From NCBI GenBank assembly GCA_951230915.1, contig OX579640.1, positions 22,526,981 through 22,590,980 of the forward strand: 64,000 nucleotides of DNA, read 5' to 3'. How positions within the stretch are numbered: the first letter of the stretch is position 1; every line of letters starts with the position of its first letter. The notes under the pieces were generated by a model that did not search any database, was not told the origin of the DNA, and saw nothing but the letters and a program-made list of their open reading frames with translations. Positions 10,643 through 24,649 of this stretch are shown here, in pieces. The position numbers and the translations under genes were made by a program. The stretch comes from Antitrichia curtipendula (Eukaryota > Streptophyta > Bryopsida > Hypnales > Leucodontaceae).

Positions 10643-12196
10643 GAAGACTTTCCCTTTTCACGACAAAATTTTGAGGATGAATAGCTGCACTTCTGTTCTA
10701 TTACAAGGATTTCTTGTCATCCATCAGACGTTTAATCCTTAAACGTCCATGTCAATGTTCAAGGGTTAAAATGGTGCCATTCCACAAACTTTGGCACTTT
10801 TACGATTTAGACTGTGTGGTCTAAAAATTTATACCTGTCCTAAATGGAACTTTTACGGTTTAGACTACACGGTCTAAAATGGCGTATGGAATTTCACCAC
10901 TTTAACAAAATTCCCTATCTTGCTAGTTTATGCTAATTCTTATGTTTTCCAATGTTTTAATATCTTTGTAGAGGGGATTTGCAAAGAATTCCTATACAAA
11001 AAAAAATCATGGGTTTTCTTTGCAAGGATTTTTATAAAATCTCCCCAAATTCCTTGTGCAATCCAAATTGGCAAACTTTGCAATACATTGACACATCTTA
11101 CATTTCAATGTTGTTTTTGCGTAATGTTGGGTAGATTTTACAAGATGGAATTGTCCCACATTGATTGTCTAGGATACCTTGAAGTTGGATACACAAGGCT
11201 TGTAAGTTGTCAAACTCTAAGGCAATGGATTCTATTTATGGAATTCTAACATTCTTAGAGTTGTATATTTTAGAAAATCTAAGAAATTTTGTAAGCTATG
11301 AAATCTTAAAATGTTTAAACAACCAAAATCTATATAATGCTAATAATTTGAATTCTTGAAACCTAAAAAAAGGTACAAATCAAAAAAATTGAATTCTACA
11401 AATCAATGAGATTGGAAATTCAAATTTATATACTTGTTAGATTTAAGACTCCAAAATCTTTCGCAAAATCTATGAGTTATGTTGATTATACACAATAAAA
11501 TCTACATTAAAGTTAAATTTTAGAGGCAAAAATCTACAGTTTGGAAGATTGAATTTTATAAATTGAGTTGATTTGAAAGTGGGGACATCTTCAATTAACA
11601 CTGAATTCTTTTCAAAATCCCCTCATAAACAGCTATCTAGTAAATGTTTTAAAATTAATTTCCTTGTCTCACCTTTCCTTGTGACAACTACATTCTATAT
11701 GTTTTGTTAAATTAAACAAGTTATTGTTGCAAGGAATTTTCAGTACAATGTTGGCAAGGGATTAAAAAAAAAATTGTTTCTTGTATAAGCATGTTGATGC
11801 TTAATGCATAGTCCTGAGAGTGGCAGAGGACAACCACGGCATTGTTGAAGCAGAATTGACATCCACTAGGAAATTAATTCAACTCTACATTAACTAAAGC
11901 CAAGGCTAATGTTAGGTTTTTTGTGGAAGATTTTTCACCAATTGAATCGGCTTTACCTTAAAGACAATGGTTATTTTTTTTGAGGATTTTTTTTTTATTC
12001 AATCAAAATATCCATGTTATTGTTGTTATATAATACCAAAAGTTAAATTTTACCTATGTATCACCTAATTTTAATATAGATTTCACCAAGTATCATCCAA
12101 ATATCACATGAGTACTAGTGTGCCTTATGCTGTTGCTAGTTGCTACAACCAAAATAAAGTAGAATTATTTTTAAAATTTAAATTTTTTTTAAGGGC
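10643..12196. other. No gene recognised; small repeats
   Basis: A 9-bp-arm palindrome GACGTTTAA-tcc-TTAAACGTC lies near 10728. A direct repeat of about 30 bp occurs at about 10797 and 10850, each with an internal TTTAGAC..GGTCTAAA hairpin. The rest is AT-rich. Confidence 0.4.
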
Positions 12197-12310
12197 CCTG
12201 TCTAAAAATGCTAACACTCCCCTCACGGGGAGCTGCGGTGTGACGGGGCACGCTGGGGGAAGTCCAGGTTACGGAGAAGTCTGGAGAATGGAGAAGCTCA
12301 ATTTGCCCTA
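12197..12310 (+). repeat. GC-rich dispersed module, copy 2
   Basis: Starts GGGCCCTGTC, then ATGCTAACACTCCCC and ACGGGGAGCTGCGG. It aligns block by block with the minus strand of 24607-24480 and more weakly with that of 6640-6460. Confidence 0.55.
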
Positions 12311-13650
12311 TTTCATTGTACTTTCGTAAATTCTTTGTTTTGGGCAATGCAGTGAGCTTGCGAGTGTTGTTGTATTTTTTTTATAGTATTTGTGACTGTT
12401 CCATGGAGACGCTTGGGAGGTTTTGGTTGTTGCTTGAACGATCATGACGTCCAAGTAAGCTCCATATTTGTCTGTTGAAATTTGTTGTCAAGGACACCCC
12501 TAAGTTTGAGCTGATCAGCTCATGACTAAAATTATTCCCGATTAGATCATGAGTTTGGGTTGTTTTCTAGTTTTTCTGGATCAATTTTCAGTGATGGAAA
12601 TTTTTTGAGGCTTAGTGGCATAGCATGAAATTGTGTAGGATGTTGTGAATTTTTTTGGGAAAATGTGTTTACAGGTTCCGATGATTGGAGTGTGTGGGCA
12701 ATTGCCATGAATTGGCTTGTTTTGTAAAGTAAATTTTGTTGATAGAACTCGCATAGTGTGCTTATTGCCACGTTTGATTGGTGCGTCATAGGGTTTTATT
12801 ATGGAAGTATGACTTGTAATAAGTGCTTTCGAGCTCTCTAGTGGTTGTTGTCACCATGTTGATATTTTTAGAACAATATTTTGCTATCATGTTTCACAGC
12901 TAAGAGCAACTTGTTTTATTGCTTGCAAAGTCATGGCGACAACTCATTCCATAAATTGGAACATTCACATGACATCCTCACATTCTACCACTCCAAAGCT
13001 CATGACAAAACGAGCGGCATCTTTGACTGGAATTAGGGTGTCTGGGCCAATGCAAGATGGTACGAAACACCGAGGTTTTCAACTGCTTGTGAAAGCGTAG
13101 GGGTCAAAGAAAGGTAGAAATTATGGCGACAAAGCTTGAAGGTGCATTTAAATACTAAAATGACTCTTCATTCTCAAATTAGATTTTGCATTTTTTAAGT
13201 AGTTTTGAGTAGGTGAAACATGGTCTTTCTTTTGGTCAAGTACATTTATTTTTTGACTAACACATGCAATGTTCTTCATTTATTCTAATGAACTAAGATT
13301 TAGCCTCATTTACATGATTTTTCACCATATGATCAATGAATTGGTCATGGTAAAGCCATAAATTCTATGTTATGAAGTTTCTTCAACTTTTATTGTTGCA
13401 CAAAACAATGTGGTTCCAAAACTTGATACATTGACATTTTGTTTGAAATAATTTGTGCTCAAGTTGCATGAATGTGAGTTGCAGATATGGTCCCATGTTT
13501 TTGAGGGGTTAGAGTATAGTGGAGTGCCCGGTGCCATGGAAGCGACAACCTGTGAATGAGTACCAGATGCTAAACGAGACGGGGTTATTTGCATGGGCTA
13601 CAAATGATATTTTGTCTGTGGGGAGATGGATCCCTGTTGGTATTGTTGGT
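12311..13650. other. No gene recognised
   Basis: Mixed-composition sequence with only short frames on either strand. No splice-joined model could be supported. Confidence 0.35.
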
Positions 13651-13973
13651 CATTAGAAAAAATTTCAGCCCAAAACAGGGCCGCCAGTTTTGCACCCCTG
13701 CGGTGCTATTACAGAAAAAATGGGAAAAAAAATTTATTTTTTTATTTTAAAAAATTCGAAATCTGATGTGGCACTACTGGTGCCACGTCAGAGCCACGTC
13801 AGAATGGCAAACTTTTTAATATTTAAAAATAATAATAATTTAAGAAAAAAATAATAATAATAATAATAATTTTTTTTGAAAAAATAATTTTTTAATGGTT
13901 CCGTTACTGCACTGCGGGGCTGCCGAAAATCAGAGCTTAGCAGCCTTGTTTTGGCCTCAGAATTTTTCTAATG
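13651..13973. mobile_element. MITE, CATTAGAAAAA-end family, copy 1
   Basis: The ends are CATTAGAAAAAATTT at 13651 and its inverted form ending at 13973, with subterminal CCAAAACAGGGC / GCCTTGTTTTGG inverted repeats. The interior has a GATGTGGC..GCCACGTCAG block and an (AAT)n tract. It is the same family as 20193-20503, whose interior is inverted relative to this copy. It carries two CCACGTCA motifs at 13783 and 13794. Confidence 0.75.
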
Positions 13974-15585
<1,612 letters not shown>

Positions 15586-15616
15586 GGTTTCTGGTATCTG
15601 CTGGCTGCTTTCCAAT

Positions 15617-15632
15617 GGTGTTTTATAACACC
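15617..15632 (+). promoter_or_regulatory. Candidate histone mRNA 3' stem-loop
   Basis: A 6-bp stem and 4-base loop, GGTGTT-TTAT-AACACC, sits 31 bases after the H3 stop. It is preceded by CCAAT and followed by ACCC. The metazoan/algal SLBP-binding element has the same size and position, a GG..CC outer stem and the flanks CCAAA and ACCCA. The third loop base (A for U) and one stem pair differ from the consensus. Seed plants are thought to lack this element. Confidence 0.6.
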
Positions 15633-18109
15633 ACCCTTTTTTCGGAAATTTTCTTGCTCTGATGTGGGCCCCAGATTGTAAAACTTGAGGTTTCAGCTCA
15701 TTCCTTTGTTCTTTATTTGTCATTGTATGCTACAGCTGTATAGGATGAAAAAAAGGATGCCGGTAAATCCTTGCCTTAATGTCGTAGTGAGGTCCTACTG
15801 CATTCTGCATTGTGTTTATTTATTTTTCTGGTGACGACCGTTGATTATAGGGGTTTCTATATAACGTTGTCACCAGTGTTTCATTTGGTGCTATATCGGA
15901 TACAGCCATTGTATTTTCTGTAGACTACTGGCTTCATTTGGTTTACCTTGGGTGGAGAACAGTTTTCCACGCATTATGGCTTTCGGTAGGTAGGAGTTGT
16001 GATATTAGAGTACTAGGCTGTAATTAAAGATATGAGAATGAGCTGGTTTTATTGACTTCTCCGTACATTGGGAAGCCTTGACGACATCGCTTTTAACGAA
16101 GTCAAGGTGAATTTCTGGTTTGAAGCTCGCGGTTGTGATGCTGATCTCAGCTACGGTTACGGGCCATACCCGACTTTATGGTAATACTCTTGAGTTCGCT
16201 CATTATTGAGCAGGTTTCGTTGGAATGTTGAGGTTTGTATGTGTTTTTCATGGCAAATCACAGAGTGTTTAGGGTTTCTCTATTGCCCTCAGAGGTTTAT
16301 TAGTGCCAAAGTTTCATGGAGGCAGTCACTCCACGATTTGAATCTTCTGCATACAGAATTCTTTTTTATGTTTCATGAGGGGCTCAATGTACACAATCTG
16401 TCCGAGATAAACCTGTAGATGAACGAAGTGCAGCAAGCCCAGGCTGGGTTCAGAGGCTTATCAGATTGACTCAAGAATTTGAGTATTATCTAAATTCAAG
16501 TTATGCCGAATTTTCGTGAGACTTTTGTGAAATGAATGTGCAATTGTCGAAGGTGATTTAGCTTATTAAGAGTTTTCTATTTTTCACAGAAATTTCTGAC
16601 CTGCAGATAGGATGAAGAAAAGGTTTCGGCTTCGTAACAAGTATTCCAGTATATCACTGAAGAATTTCGGAATTTCGGCTCTTCCTCATACCCAGTTCAC
16701 TGGCAACCACTGTAGTGATGAAACGACACTGAGAAACAGAAACAGATGAAATCTTACTGAGCTGTAAGCTGAAAAAGTTAAACCAGTTTATAGCTTGTCA
16801 TTGACTCTTTCTAAAAGCCACTTGACAAAAACATGCAATGCCTACAGGTTAGAAGCCACGATAGAAAACAAAATTCAGTCATTTAAATAAACAAATGTCT
16901 TTCGGAGACCAAATAATCAGGTATTAGAGAAAATCAGTCCCAAAATGATAGGTGCTGTAGAAGGAATTTAATGTAGTTTATCTAATATATATTTTTGTAC
17001 CGCTTAACATCGGATTTCTTGGCTATGGGGATCATCATACCCCTGTCCCCCTTCTCGAAGTCCTTTTCAAATGACAGAGGGTTATCCTTTAAATACTTCC
17101 CTGTTCAGTGTTACTGCAGTTCCTGCATTTATGAAATTAAGTTCAGTGGCAATGTCTGTAACGCTGCTTGTTTCCTGTACAACAAGAATTTGCAACTGGT
17201 GTGAATTATGCTGGTGCTTGTCTTGGAATGAAATATGCTAGGTCATACGCAATTTTGCATCCTTCTCACAGTAGATGTTGTCCTGAAGATTATTACATGT
17301 ACTCAGTGGAGATACTCAAGGCTTTTTTTAAATTGTAAGATAATTCACTTGTGAGGTTTCTTCGTCTCCAAACAACAGGATTTCTGGGCACAAGAGTGGT
17401 TGTGGCTGTACGTGATTGTGGTGGCGTTGCCGACGATTCTGGCGTCGCAAGCGGAAGCTTGGGAGCGACAATCGAGTTGGCCATTCAAGAGATCCCTCCC
17501 TCCGCTCTCTTCATCACTACTCTGACTTCATACCTTTGTAAGCTCGCATTTGAATACTCCTGTAGCACTTGATCTCACCGCTTGTTGCCTTTCTTTGCGA
17601 TTGGCTCAATATCCTAACTTCCGATATATATTGAGGCTGCACGTAGTCATTCTCAAGTCGCTATGTGCTACTCACACACGCCATATGCAAGATTTTTAGG
17701 GTGTCAGAGTTGAGGTAGGGATTGCAATTACGAACCTCTTCTTTAAGCCTTGCTCTAATGAGATCGAAATATGGGATCCAAACTTACGGGTTGGTGAATG
17801 TCGGCTCTCAGTACGGATGTCCTTTTCACATGATTTCTGTTGCGATTAAGTTTAGGGTTCAAGAGATGAACGAGTGTTACTCGGGAATACTGGGATACCC
17901 CCTTTGTGTCAAGTACGTTTTCTTCATAGAACACATACAAGGCTTATTTATCTAACACAGAAGCATGTGCTCACAGACACAGTCAAGTTGTCGGTGAGGA
18001 GCAATTTTTCCTCAGGTGTGACAGAGCGGTGGGGTTGAGTTCGTAAGGAATACTCAGGAAGCCTTAAAACCTGATCCTTCGTGTATAAAGAGACCAATCT
18101 GCCTTTGCC
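15633..18109. other. H3 3' flank and kinase upstream region; no gene recognised
   Basis: Several short frames are present (for example 16206-16418 and 17351-17572, with antisense 17293-17484), but none has a known domain or good splice continuation. Sequence composition is less AT-rich than the intergenic deserts, so an unrecognised short gene or untranslated exons are possible. Confidence 0.35.
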
Positions 18110-19381
18110 ATGGAGGACGTCTCTTCTGCGACCTTGGGTGTTGGCCAAGGAGATTTGGGAGCATTGTTGGATGATGCCTCCAAATTTGTGGAGAATTGCA
18201 GTACCAACGAAGCCAATACCACTGGTGGAGATGAAGTGTCAGCTTCTGCAACATCAGGGCCTACATCGTGTTGTTGTTCAGAGTTCCATTCTGCGCGGAT
18301 TGCGAGCATGTTGGCTAGTAGGAGTGACTTTGAGAGCGAGCTTGAATTTCGGACGACGCATTCCAAAGTGCACTGGAGCGAATTGAGCCATCCTTCTGAG
18401 GGAGCACTGGGCAATGAGGGTCTAGGTGTGGATCACCGCCCATACTTTGAGAAGTTGCAAAAGGATGCGCATTGGGGAGCTTTTTGCAGCCAAGTTACAC
18501 ATGTGTTGTTGGGCAACAAAATCGGAGAGGGAGCTCAAGCAGACATCTATGAAGCTCAAGCCACATTTGCACGGGACGGAGGGTCTTTGGTTTCCGAGGG
18601 TTTTGAGTTCGTGGTGAAGTTGATGAAGGGTGATTGTGCTCTTGAGGACCTTGAATGCCAATGGCCGTACGGACTTGGACACTTGAACTTTAAAGATTTT
18701 TTGTTGGATTTGCATGGAGCACTAGTGAAGGAGCCTGCTACGGAGAAGAGCAAATTTGGTTTTGTCATGTAAAGGCATTGGGGAGATCTTCGAACCCTCA
18801 TGGATCGCCGCATGGAACTCAAGAATGCCAAAGGGCCTCCTTTTTCTCTTCCTCAAACCAAGCAACTTATATATTGGATTGCCCGGGACATGTCATATTT
18901 GCACAAAGAGGGTATCTTACATAGAGATTTGAAAGCTTCAAATGTACTAGTCTCACACTACATGAAGCAGTACAAAATTCTACTTTCCAATCATCATAAA
19001 TTGATTTCTCCATGGGTTGCTGATTGGGAATGCTCCGTGGGGGTGGTGGGAACGGGGTGGTGGAGAGCGCCTGAGATACTTCTACAATTGAAGAACAGGA
19101 CTCCAAGTTTCAACTTGGAGTTCAATGAGAAGGGGGATGTCTACAGCTTTGCTATGACATGTTATGAGATCGCCACAGGACTCACACCGTTTGAAGATCA
19201 CCCACATTGTATTAGTAATTTGCGTGATGCTGTTCTTGATGGATTTCGGCCTGAGTTGCCACCTCATTTGGACCTAGATATTAGAACCATGATCACTTCT
19301 TGTTGGGATCCCAATCCTTCATTGAGGCCTAGTTTTGGCAAACTCATTGTAATTTATCAAAACTTTCGTGTGGTTGATTGA
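18110..19381 (+). pseudogene. Protein kinase (TKL-like) with one in-frame stop
   Basis: A single-exon frame of 423 codons, intact except for a TAA at 18770-18772 in the hinge between the two kinase lobes (GFVM, stop, RHWGDLRTL). Kinase marks in order are a Gly-rich loop IGEGAQADIYEA (residues 138-149), the ATP-anchoring Lys in FVVKLMK (about 170), HRDLKASN (271-278), VADWE in place of DFG (304-307, keeping the metal-binding Asp), and WWRAPEIL (318-324). The N-terminal 110 residues are Ser/Thr/Glu-rich and unrecognised. The start GCCATGGAGG has a strong context. Either a recent nonsense mutation has killed the gene or it makes a truncated N-lobe protein. A more decayed relative is at 32370-32745. 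Confidence 0.75.
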
Positions 19382-20192
19382 TTATTTTTGAAGATTATAT
19401 TTGAACCAATCATCAATATATTGCAAGTCACCATGTTGTCTAGGTTTTCGATTGCAAAGTTGAATCCAAATTTGCATCTATGATAATTCTAGAGTAGATA
19501 TCATAGTTGAATAGAAGGCCTTACATTCTTCACCCCCTGTAGTTTAAAGACTTCTTTCCATCAAAAATCACTCAAAACTGCCATTTTTATAGCATAGAGC
19601 AAAAATAAATAAATAAATAAAATGTTTTTTTTTTCATATCTAAGTGTAGGATCTTGTACTAGACTACTATAAAAATGTGTGGAAGAAATTTCACAAACTT
19701 TGATTGTGGAGACTACAAGATATTTGTGTTTAAAGTGAAACAAGTTCTGTGGGCCCTTGAGAATCACGTACAAAAATAATTTTAAATAATAAGTTTTTTT
19801 ATTCAGTTAATCAACCCATGAAGTTTGAACCCCTCCCTTGCTGTATGACTTCACATTAGCTCCACCACACAGGACGCAGATGAGGATCCCATTTGCGGCA
19901 GCTTCTTCACTCAAGATATGTTAATCTCGCAGACATTCAACGTCTTCACCTCATTGGAATGAGCAGACCCTTACAGCAAGCTCCTTTCAGGCTTTTGAAC
20001 GAAGGAAATAGGTGGAGTATGAACATACTAATTAGCACCGAGTCTTTCTCTGTCTTCGTCTTGACATCAGTCTGCTTTGCCGAAATTAATTGATACCTGA
20101 AAAGCTAAGCTGAAATTTCAAGCCAGATAAGAATCGGACTCAGAGTCAATCAATGCAACAGAAAGAACGCCCAACTTTGCAAGCCAAGAGAG
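19382..20192. other. Kinase 3' flank; AATA microsatellite
   Basis: Contains an (AAAT)n tract at about 19604-19621 and no recognisable gene. Confidence 0.4.
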
Positions 20193-20503
20193 CATTAGAA
20201 AAAATTTGGGGCCAAGGGAGGGCCGCGAGTTCCCATGAGTTCTCCACAAGTTCTGCGCAGTCCCTGACTGCTGAAACTGCGCCACCGCAGCAGGGTGACA
20301 TGGCATGTCTTCGGCCACATCAGATTTTCAAAAAAATTAAAAATTAAAAAAAAAAAAATTCTTAAAACGAAATTTGGGAAACAATTTTTTTTTTTTTTTT
20401 TAAATATTTTTTTCTGACAGCCCATATCACTGTTCACAGCATGGGGACAGATTGGGGAACGGGCCTGAAACGGCCCTCCCTTGGCCCCAAATTTTTTCTA
20501 ATG
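20193..20503. mobile_element. MITE, CATTAGAAAAA-end family, copy 2
   Basis: Ends CATTAGAAAAAATTTGGGG at 20193 and the inverted match finishing at 20503. The subterminal CCAAGGGAGGGCC is also repeated in inverse. The interior matches 13651-13973 in reverse orientation around the GATGTGGC block. It carries poly-A and poly-T tracts and no coding frame. Confidence 0.8.
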
Positions 20504-21108
20504 CACGCTAGAGATGCAGCGCATACGTTGCAGGGAAAGAAGCCACAGATCATGCATATTCCCAAATTGCAAGGAGCACTAAGTGACCAGCAGAATGATG
20601 TATCACATTCTGAAAAGATGTCCAGAAACAGAGACCCCATTCTTGAGGTTTTCCATCCTCGAGATTTTTCAAGAAGAAAATTCAGAATTAGGTCAGTATG
20701 TTCTTCCTCTTTGAACTCCGACCTCCAGTTCGATGATCGAGCAGAGGCGCAATATGAGCTGCAAAAGCAGAGTTTCAGAACATTTTAATCAAATGAAAAA
20801 GTAATTTGACAAACACTAACATTTTCATTTAAGTGCAAATTAAAGTACAGATCTGTCTATTAGTAATTCCTTGCTTTGTATAGAGGCATTGAATACCATA
20901 GTTTGTAAATGAAAAGATAACATTAGCATTGAAATAGGGGATGTGTATGAAGTAGTAATTGTTTTTTTATATTAGTTTCAAGAAAATAACAACAAAACAA
21001 CTCAAAAAAGACTATTTGAAAAAGACTAGTAATTTTATGTTTAATGTCTAGATCTTCTTGAAATATTTTTCAGTAAATTTTCCTTGAAAGAGAAGTGGAA
21101 TTGGCATC
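20504..21108. other. No gene recognised
   Basis: A plus-strand frame at 20441-20788 begins in the MITE and has no known domain. The remainder is AT-rich. Confidence 0.35.
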
Positions 21109-21537
21109 TATGGTTGAACCACCTATAGTCAAGCACTTAAGCAATTCCACATATGTTTTGGAGCAATAGAAGGCAATGTGAATTTACAACCTTGTAGGAA
21201 GATAGAAATGATGGACATTGCTAAGTTTTCATGATTTTTTTCCTTAAATTAAATTTACTATGAATTTTGGAAGCCAAAAGTTGTCTTCACCCCATATCCA
21301 AGATATAAAGTCTTTCAATTTTGACCATTCCATAAATATTTTCCCACCCATTGCTTCCTACTTTCTTGCTCACTGTCTAAATTAGGACATGTGTCATGAC
21401 TTTATAATGCCAACCATGCAAAAGAGAAAAATCACATCCCAAACTATAGTTGGAATCTATACCAACCTTGGTTGGAAATAGCCACACTTTGTAGGTTGGT
21501 TATTGATGGCAGATTGGTAATGGGTCGTTCTACCATA
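21109..21537. mobile_element. MITE, TATGGTAGAACCACC-end family, copy 1
   Basis: Left end TATGGTTGAACCACC at 21109, right end the inverse of TATGGTAGAACGACCC at 21537, bounded by TA. The interior matches 63352-63774 along its whole length and 37022-37316 in part. No coding frame. Confidence 0.75.
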
Positions 21538-22924
21538 ACCCAAGTTGTTTCATATTTTTGAAGCTTTGTGGAATTAAAGTAAAACAACCCATTGTGGTCA
21601 AAATTAGGAGTTTGACCTCATGTGGTTGTTAATTTTTAAATTTTTTTTCTTACAATAATACAAGTGTGAGAAACAGTGAGAGCAATTGAAAATATGTTTT
21701 TTTGGACAAAATATTTGCTATGAATTTTAGAACTATTCAATGCATCATGGATATTTGTTGATTACTAGAACATTTTCACCATTGATCTTGCCAAATCTTA
21801 ACTTTATTTCAACACATGTCACCTTCCATTTCATATTTTATTTTAAGATGAATATGAGATTATTTGTTGTTAAATTTTTTTTCATGTATTTTCAACCCAA
21901 TTTCCGATATGTAGACTAAGATGCACAAGTAATAGGGCACACATACTTTTCTCTAAAAACATTGAAAGACAAAACTTCACCTTGGGAAAGGCCTACATAC
22001 TCATTTTGGAACCACGTGAATGATTCGAGCTATGGTACGGTGTCGGCAACACAAGCTTTCAAAATTTTACCTTTTTTAGTGACCCTTGCAAAGGCCATTT
22101 GCATCACATTGTGCTTCATTCACTTCGAGACGTTTGTAAAGCGCTTCTCCTTAACTTCGGGGCCTATGGCGATGGCCCTTTGTCAAGGTCACTCAACAAG
22201 TTAAAACTGAGCAAGCATACGCCGAGGACTGCACCACTCGATCCATTCATCCGAGATTCATGAATGAATTGCCAAGATGTTACGTTTTGGGGACCTAACC
22301 CTTCAACAAAGGAACAGTTCTTGCAAACAATCCAAAAATACTCAAAAGACCCTCGATAAATAATAATTTTAAATTAATAAGCATAGGTATTGCACAATTG
22401 GAAATGCACTTATGCTTTGAATCACAAACGAACTTCTACAACCACATACCATAAATTACTTGGCTATTATCTTTTGAAAATCCTAAACAGGAGAACTATC
22501 TAGAAACGCACATTGGGTACATTGATAGCAGAGTAATAATGTCCGCTGACGATTACAAAGATGAAGACTTCCCAAATCCAGTTCGAGGAGGTTCCACACG
22601 ACTTGATGGTGCATAAATGTCATAGCGCCGGTGCTGCAAAAACCCCACAAAACCAATAAGAGTCCGTACATTTCAGTCTTGACTAGTACACGATGGTGAT
22701 GCTTGGTGGAGAGCTTTAATCAATTTCAAAAGCATACAGTTTCAGTCTTCGTTTTTCCCTCGACCTGGTACTGAACAGGATGAGACTGTCACATCCAAAT
22801 TACAAGGAAACTAATTCTGGTTAAGGTGGATAAGCGATGTACAGTACAACGTGGCATTGTTCCCTTTGCATTGCAACCTTGAGAGAATAGTTTAGTGCTT
22901 CATTCGCGAGCCGCTGCGGTTGAC
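21538..22924. other. No gene recognised
   Basis: The stretch 21960-22270 is less AT-rich and holds an 80-residue frame (21962-22204) with a hydrophobic middle, but it matches nothing I know. The rest is AT-rich intergenic sequence. Confidence 0.35.
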
Positions 22925-24245
22925 ATGGCGAGTACTGCCACTATTGTCAAGCACATTGTGAGCTCTCTTCATACGAGATCGGGAGGCCGGATAGAAGGTC
23001 TGGAAAACCTCGAAGTTTCCGAGGAGATTGTGAGCTTGCCAAGTGTGGAAGATGGAATTCCTCCGGTTCAGGCGAATAAGCCTTTTTGGGCTTACGGCGT
23101 GGATGTGATGGGCTATGGCTTGGTTTCGCGTCGACATGCGTATCTTCCCTTTGAAGACACGAACAGCGTCCGGGAGTCGAAGCTTCTTCGAGGTGCATTG
23201 TCTGTTGAAGCCACGAACCTGCTCCTGAAGGTACATTTCTCCCTGTTTGAAAGGCCTGTGCAGTGGCCAAGGATTCATTACACCTACCAACTTGTTCCAT
23301 TGTCTTCTTCTATTCTCTGATTCCAAATTCGAGTTCGTTGATCCCTTGTTATTCTAAAATGAAATGTGTGTGGATCATTGATGATCAATCAGCCGCTTAG
23401 ACAAGTAAATGTGGTATGCACTTAAAACATGTTAACTTTATGTAACAGCTCCGGCCATGTGCAGTTTTTTTGTATTCGCCTACACAAGATTACATCCATT
23501 GTAAGCTTCTAATGTGGTAATTAAAGCTAGAAGGGGTACGAGGGGTTCGCCCTTTTTCCGAAATATACCGTAGGTATGATATTTTCGTGCAGAAGTGAAT
23601 TGATGCAATGTTGCATCATAACTGTGCACAGGAATGTAAGAACCGAGAGTTATCCATTCATGGAGTGATCAATGCGGCAGCGCTGAAGGCAGTGGCAGCA
23701 TACAAGCAAGTGGGAGCTAGAGGCGAGCACTATGGGACAACGGTGCTACTGCAATGCCAAAATCTCCTTGAGCCCAGACTCCCAGATTCCTCCATTGGTA
23801 AGCAATTATGGAATTTTTCACACGATTAAGCGGCAGAGAGTAGTTCTTCAAGAATTTTAACCAATATGTAGGAGTGTGATATTTGGTAGATCACTATATA
23901 TCTCTCTGTACCGATCACTTTAGGTGCATCCATGCACGAAATTTTTGGCAGTTTGATTATCTAGTGCAATTTTCCAGTGAGACGTCGTGTACGACACACC
24001 GGAAAAAGTGGGACTCACCGGGAATTTTTACACCTAGAACTGAATATGAGAAATCTAATGAACGACGGGGCAACACAGCAAACAACTTACAGCTCCTGAC
24101 TCCATTTTTACTTTGCCTCTGATCGAATGCAGAATGCTATCACTTCAATTCAGATGTTGCTCAACATCGTCCTGCTCGTGCAGCTGTAAGCCAGACAGAT
24201 GAGTCAAGCCTAACAGAACTTGAGAACTCAATCTTTCTCATTTAG
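22925..24245 (+). CDS. Partial condensation/acyltransferase-fold protein, three exons
   Basis: Splice model: 22925-23230 (donor AAG/GTACAT), 23632-23797 (acceptor GTGCACAG, donor GTAAGC) and 24133-24245 (acceptor ATGCAG). Exons 1 and 2 join in phase to give KPFWAYGVDVMGYGL, LPFEDTNS, then LLKECKNRELSIHGVINAAA and EHYGTTVLLQCQNLLEP. This resembles the second half of plant condensation-domain-like acyltransferases (the CAT/NRPS-condensation superfamily, often annotated alcohol acetyltransferase-like). In those, an N-terminal HHxxxDG active site and about 200 more residues precede this part; here they are missing. The third exon is uncertain. A second GTAAGC donor at about 24186 could lead to exons I cannot see. 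It is probably a truncated duplicate rather than an active enzyme. Confidence 0.55.
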
Positions 24246-24429
24246 AAATATCCCAAACGCAGAACTCATGTGAAAATGAACGTCTAGTTAACGAACAGCA
24301 TATTGGAGCAAGGTCGAACATACTCATCGAAAATGCATGCCGCGCGAAACTCCTTCACCAGTGGTCACCAAGCTCTAGGCTCGTGTTGTAGACACTCGTG
24401 TCATTGCGAACGAAGCACTAAAAGAGACT

Positions 24430-24610
24430 ACGAATGAGGAAGGATATAAAGCTTCGGTACAAAGTAGGGGATCGAATACTCCGTCGGAAATGGCGTGTTC
24501 AGCTCTTCCTCGCGCCCCGCGAAGTTCCCCCCGTTCCCCGATCTCCCCGTTCCCCTCCCTGCGCCGCAGTTCGCCCCGTTGGGAGCGTCAGTGTTTCCAA
24601 CGGGGCCCAT
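24430..24610 (-). repeat. GC-rich dispersed module, copy 3
   Basis: On the minus strand it reads GGGCCCCGTTGG, ACACTGACGCTCCC, AACGGGGCGAACTGCGGC and then repeated GGGGAAC/CGGGG blocks. It is the best-preserved of three related GC-rich modules in the window. Confidence 0.55.
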
Positions 24611-24649
24611 AATAAAAATTAAGTTCTTTTGCACCTTGTTCAACTATAT

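Noticed and set aside
10412..10684. Protein frame partly conserved at 26800-27084
   Set aside because: Both lie in two copies of the same MITE; the similarity is due to the element, and frames differ at the ends.
18770..18772. Kinase stop codon removed by U-to-C RNA editing
   Set aside because: Such editing is known from plant organelles, not nuclear mRNAs; mutation or sequence error is simpler.
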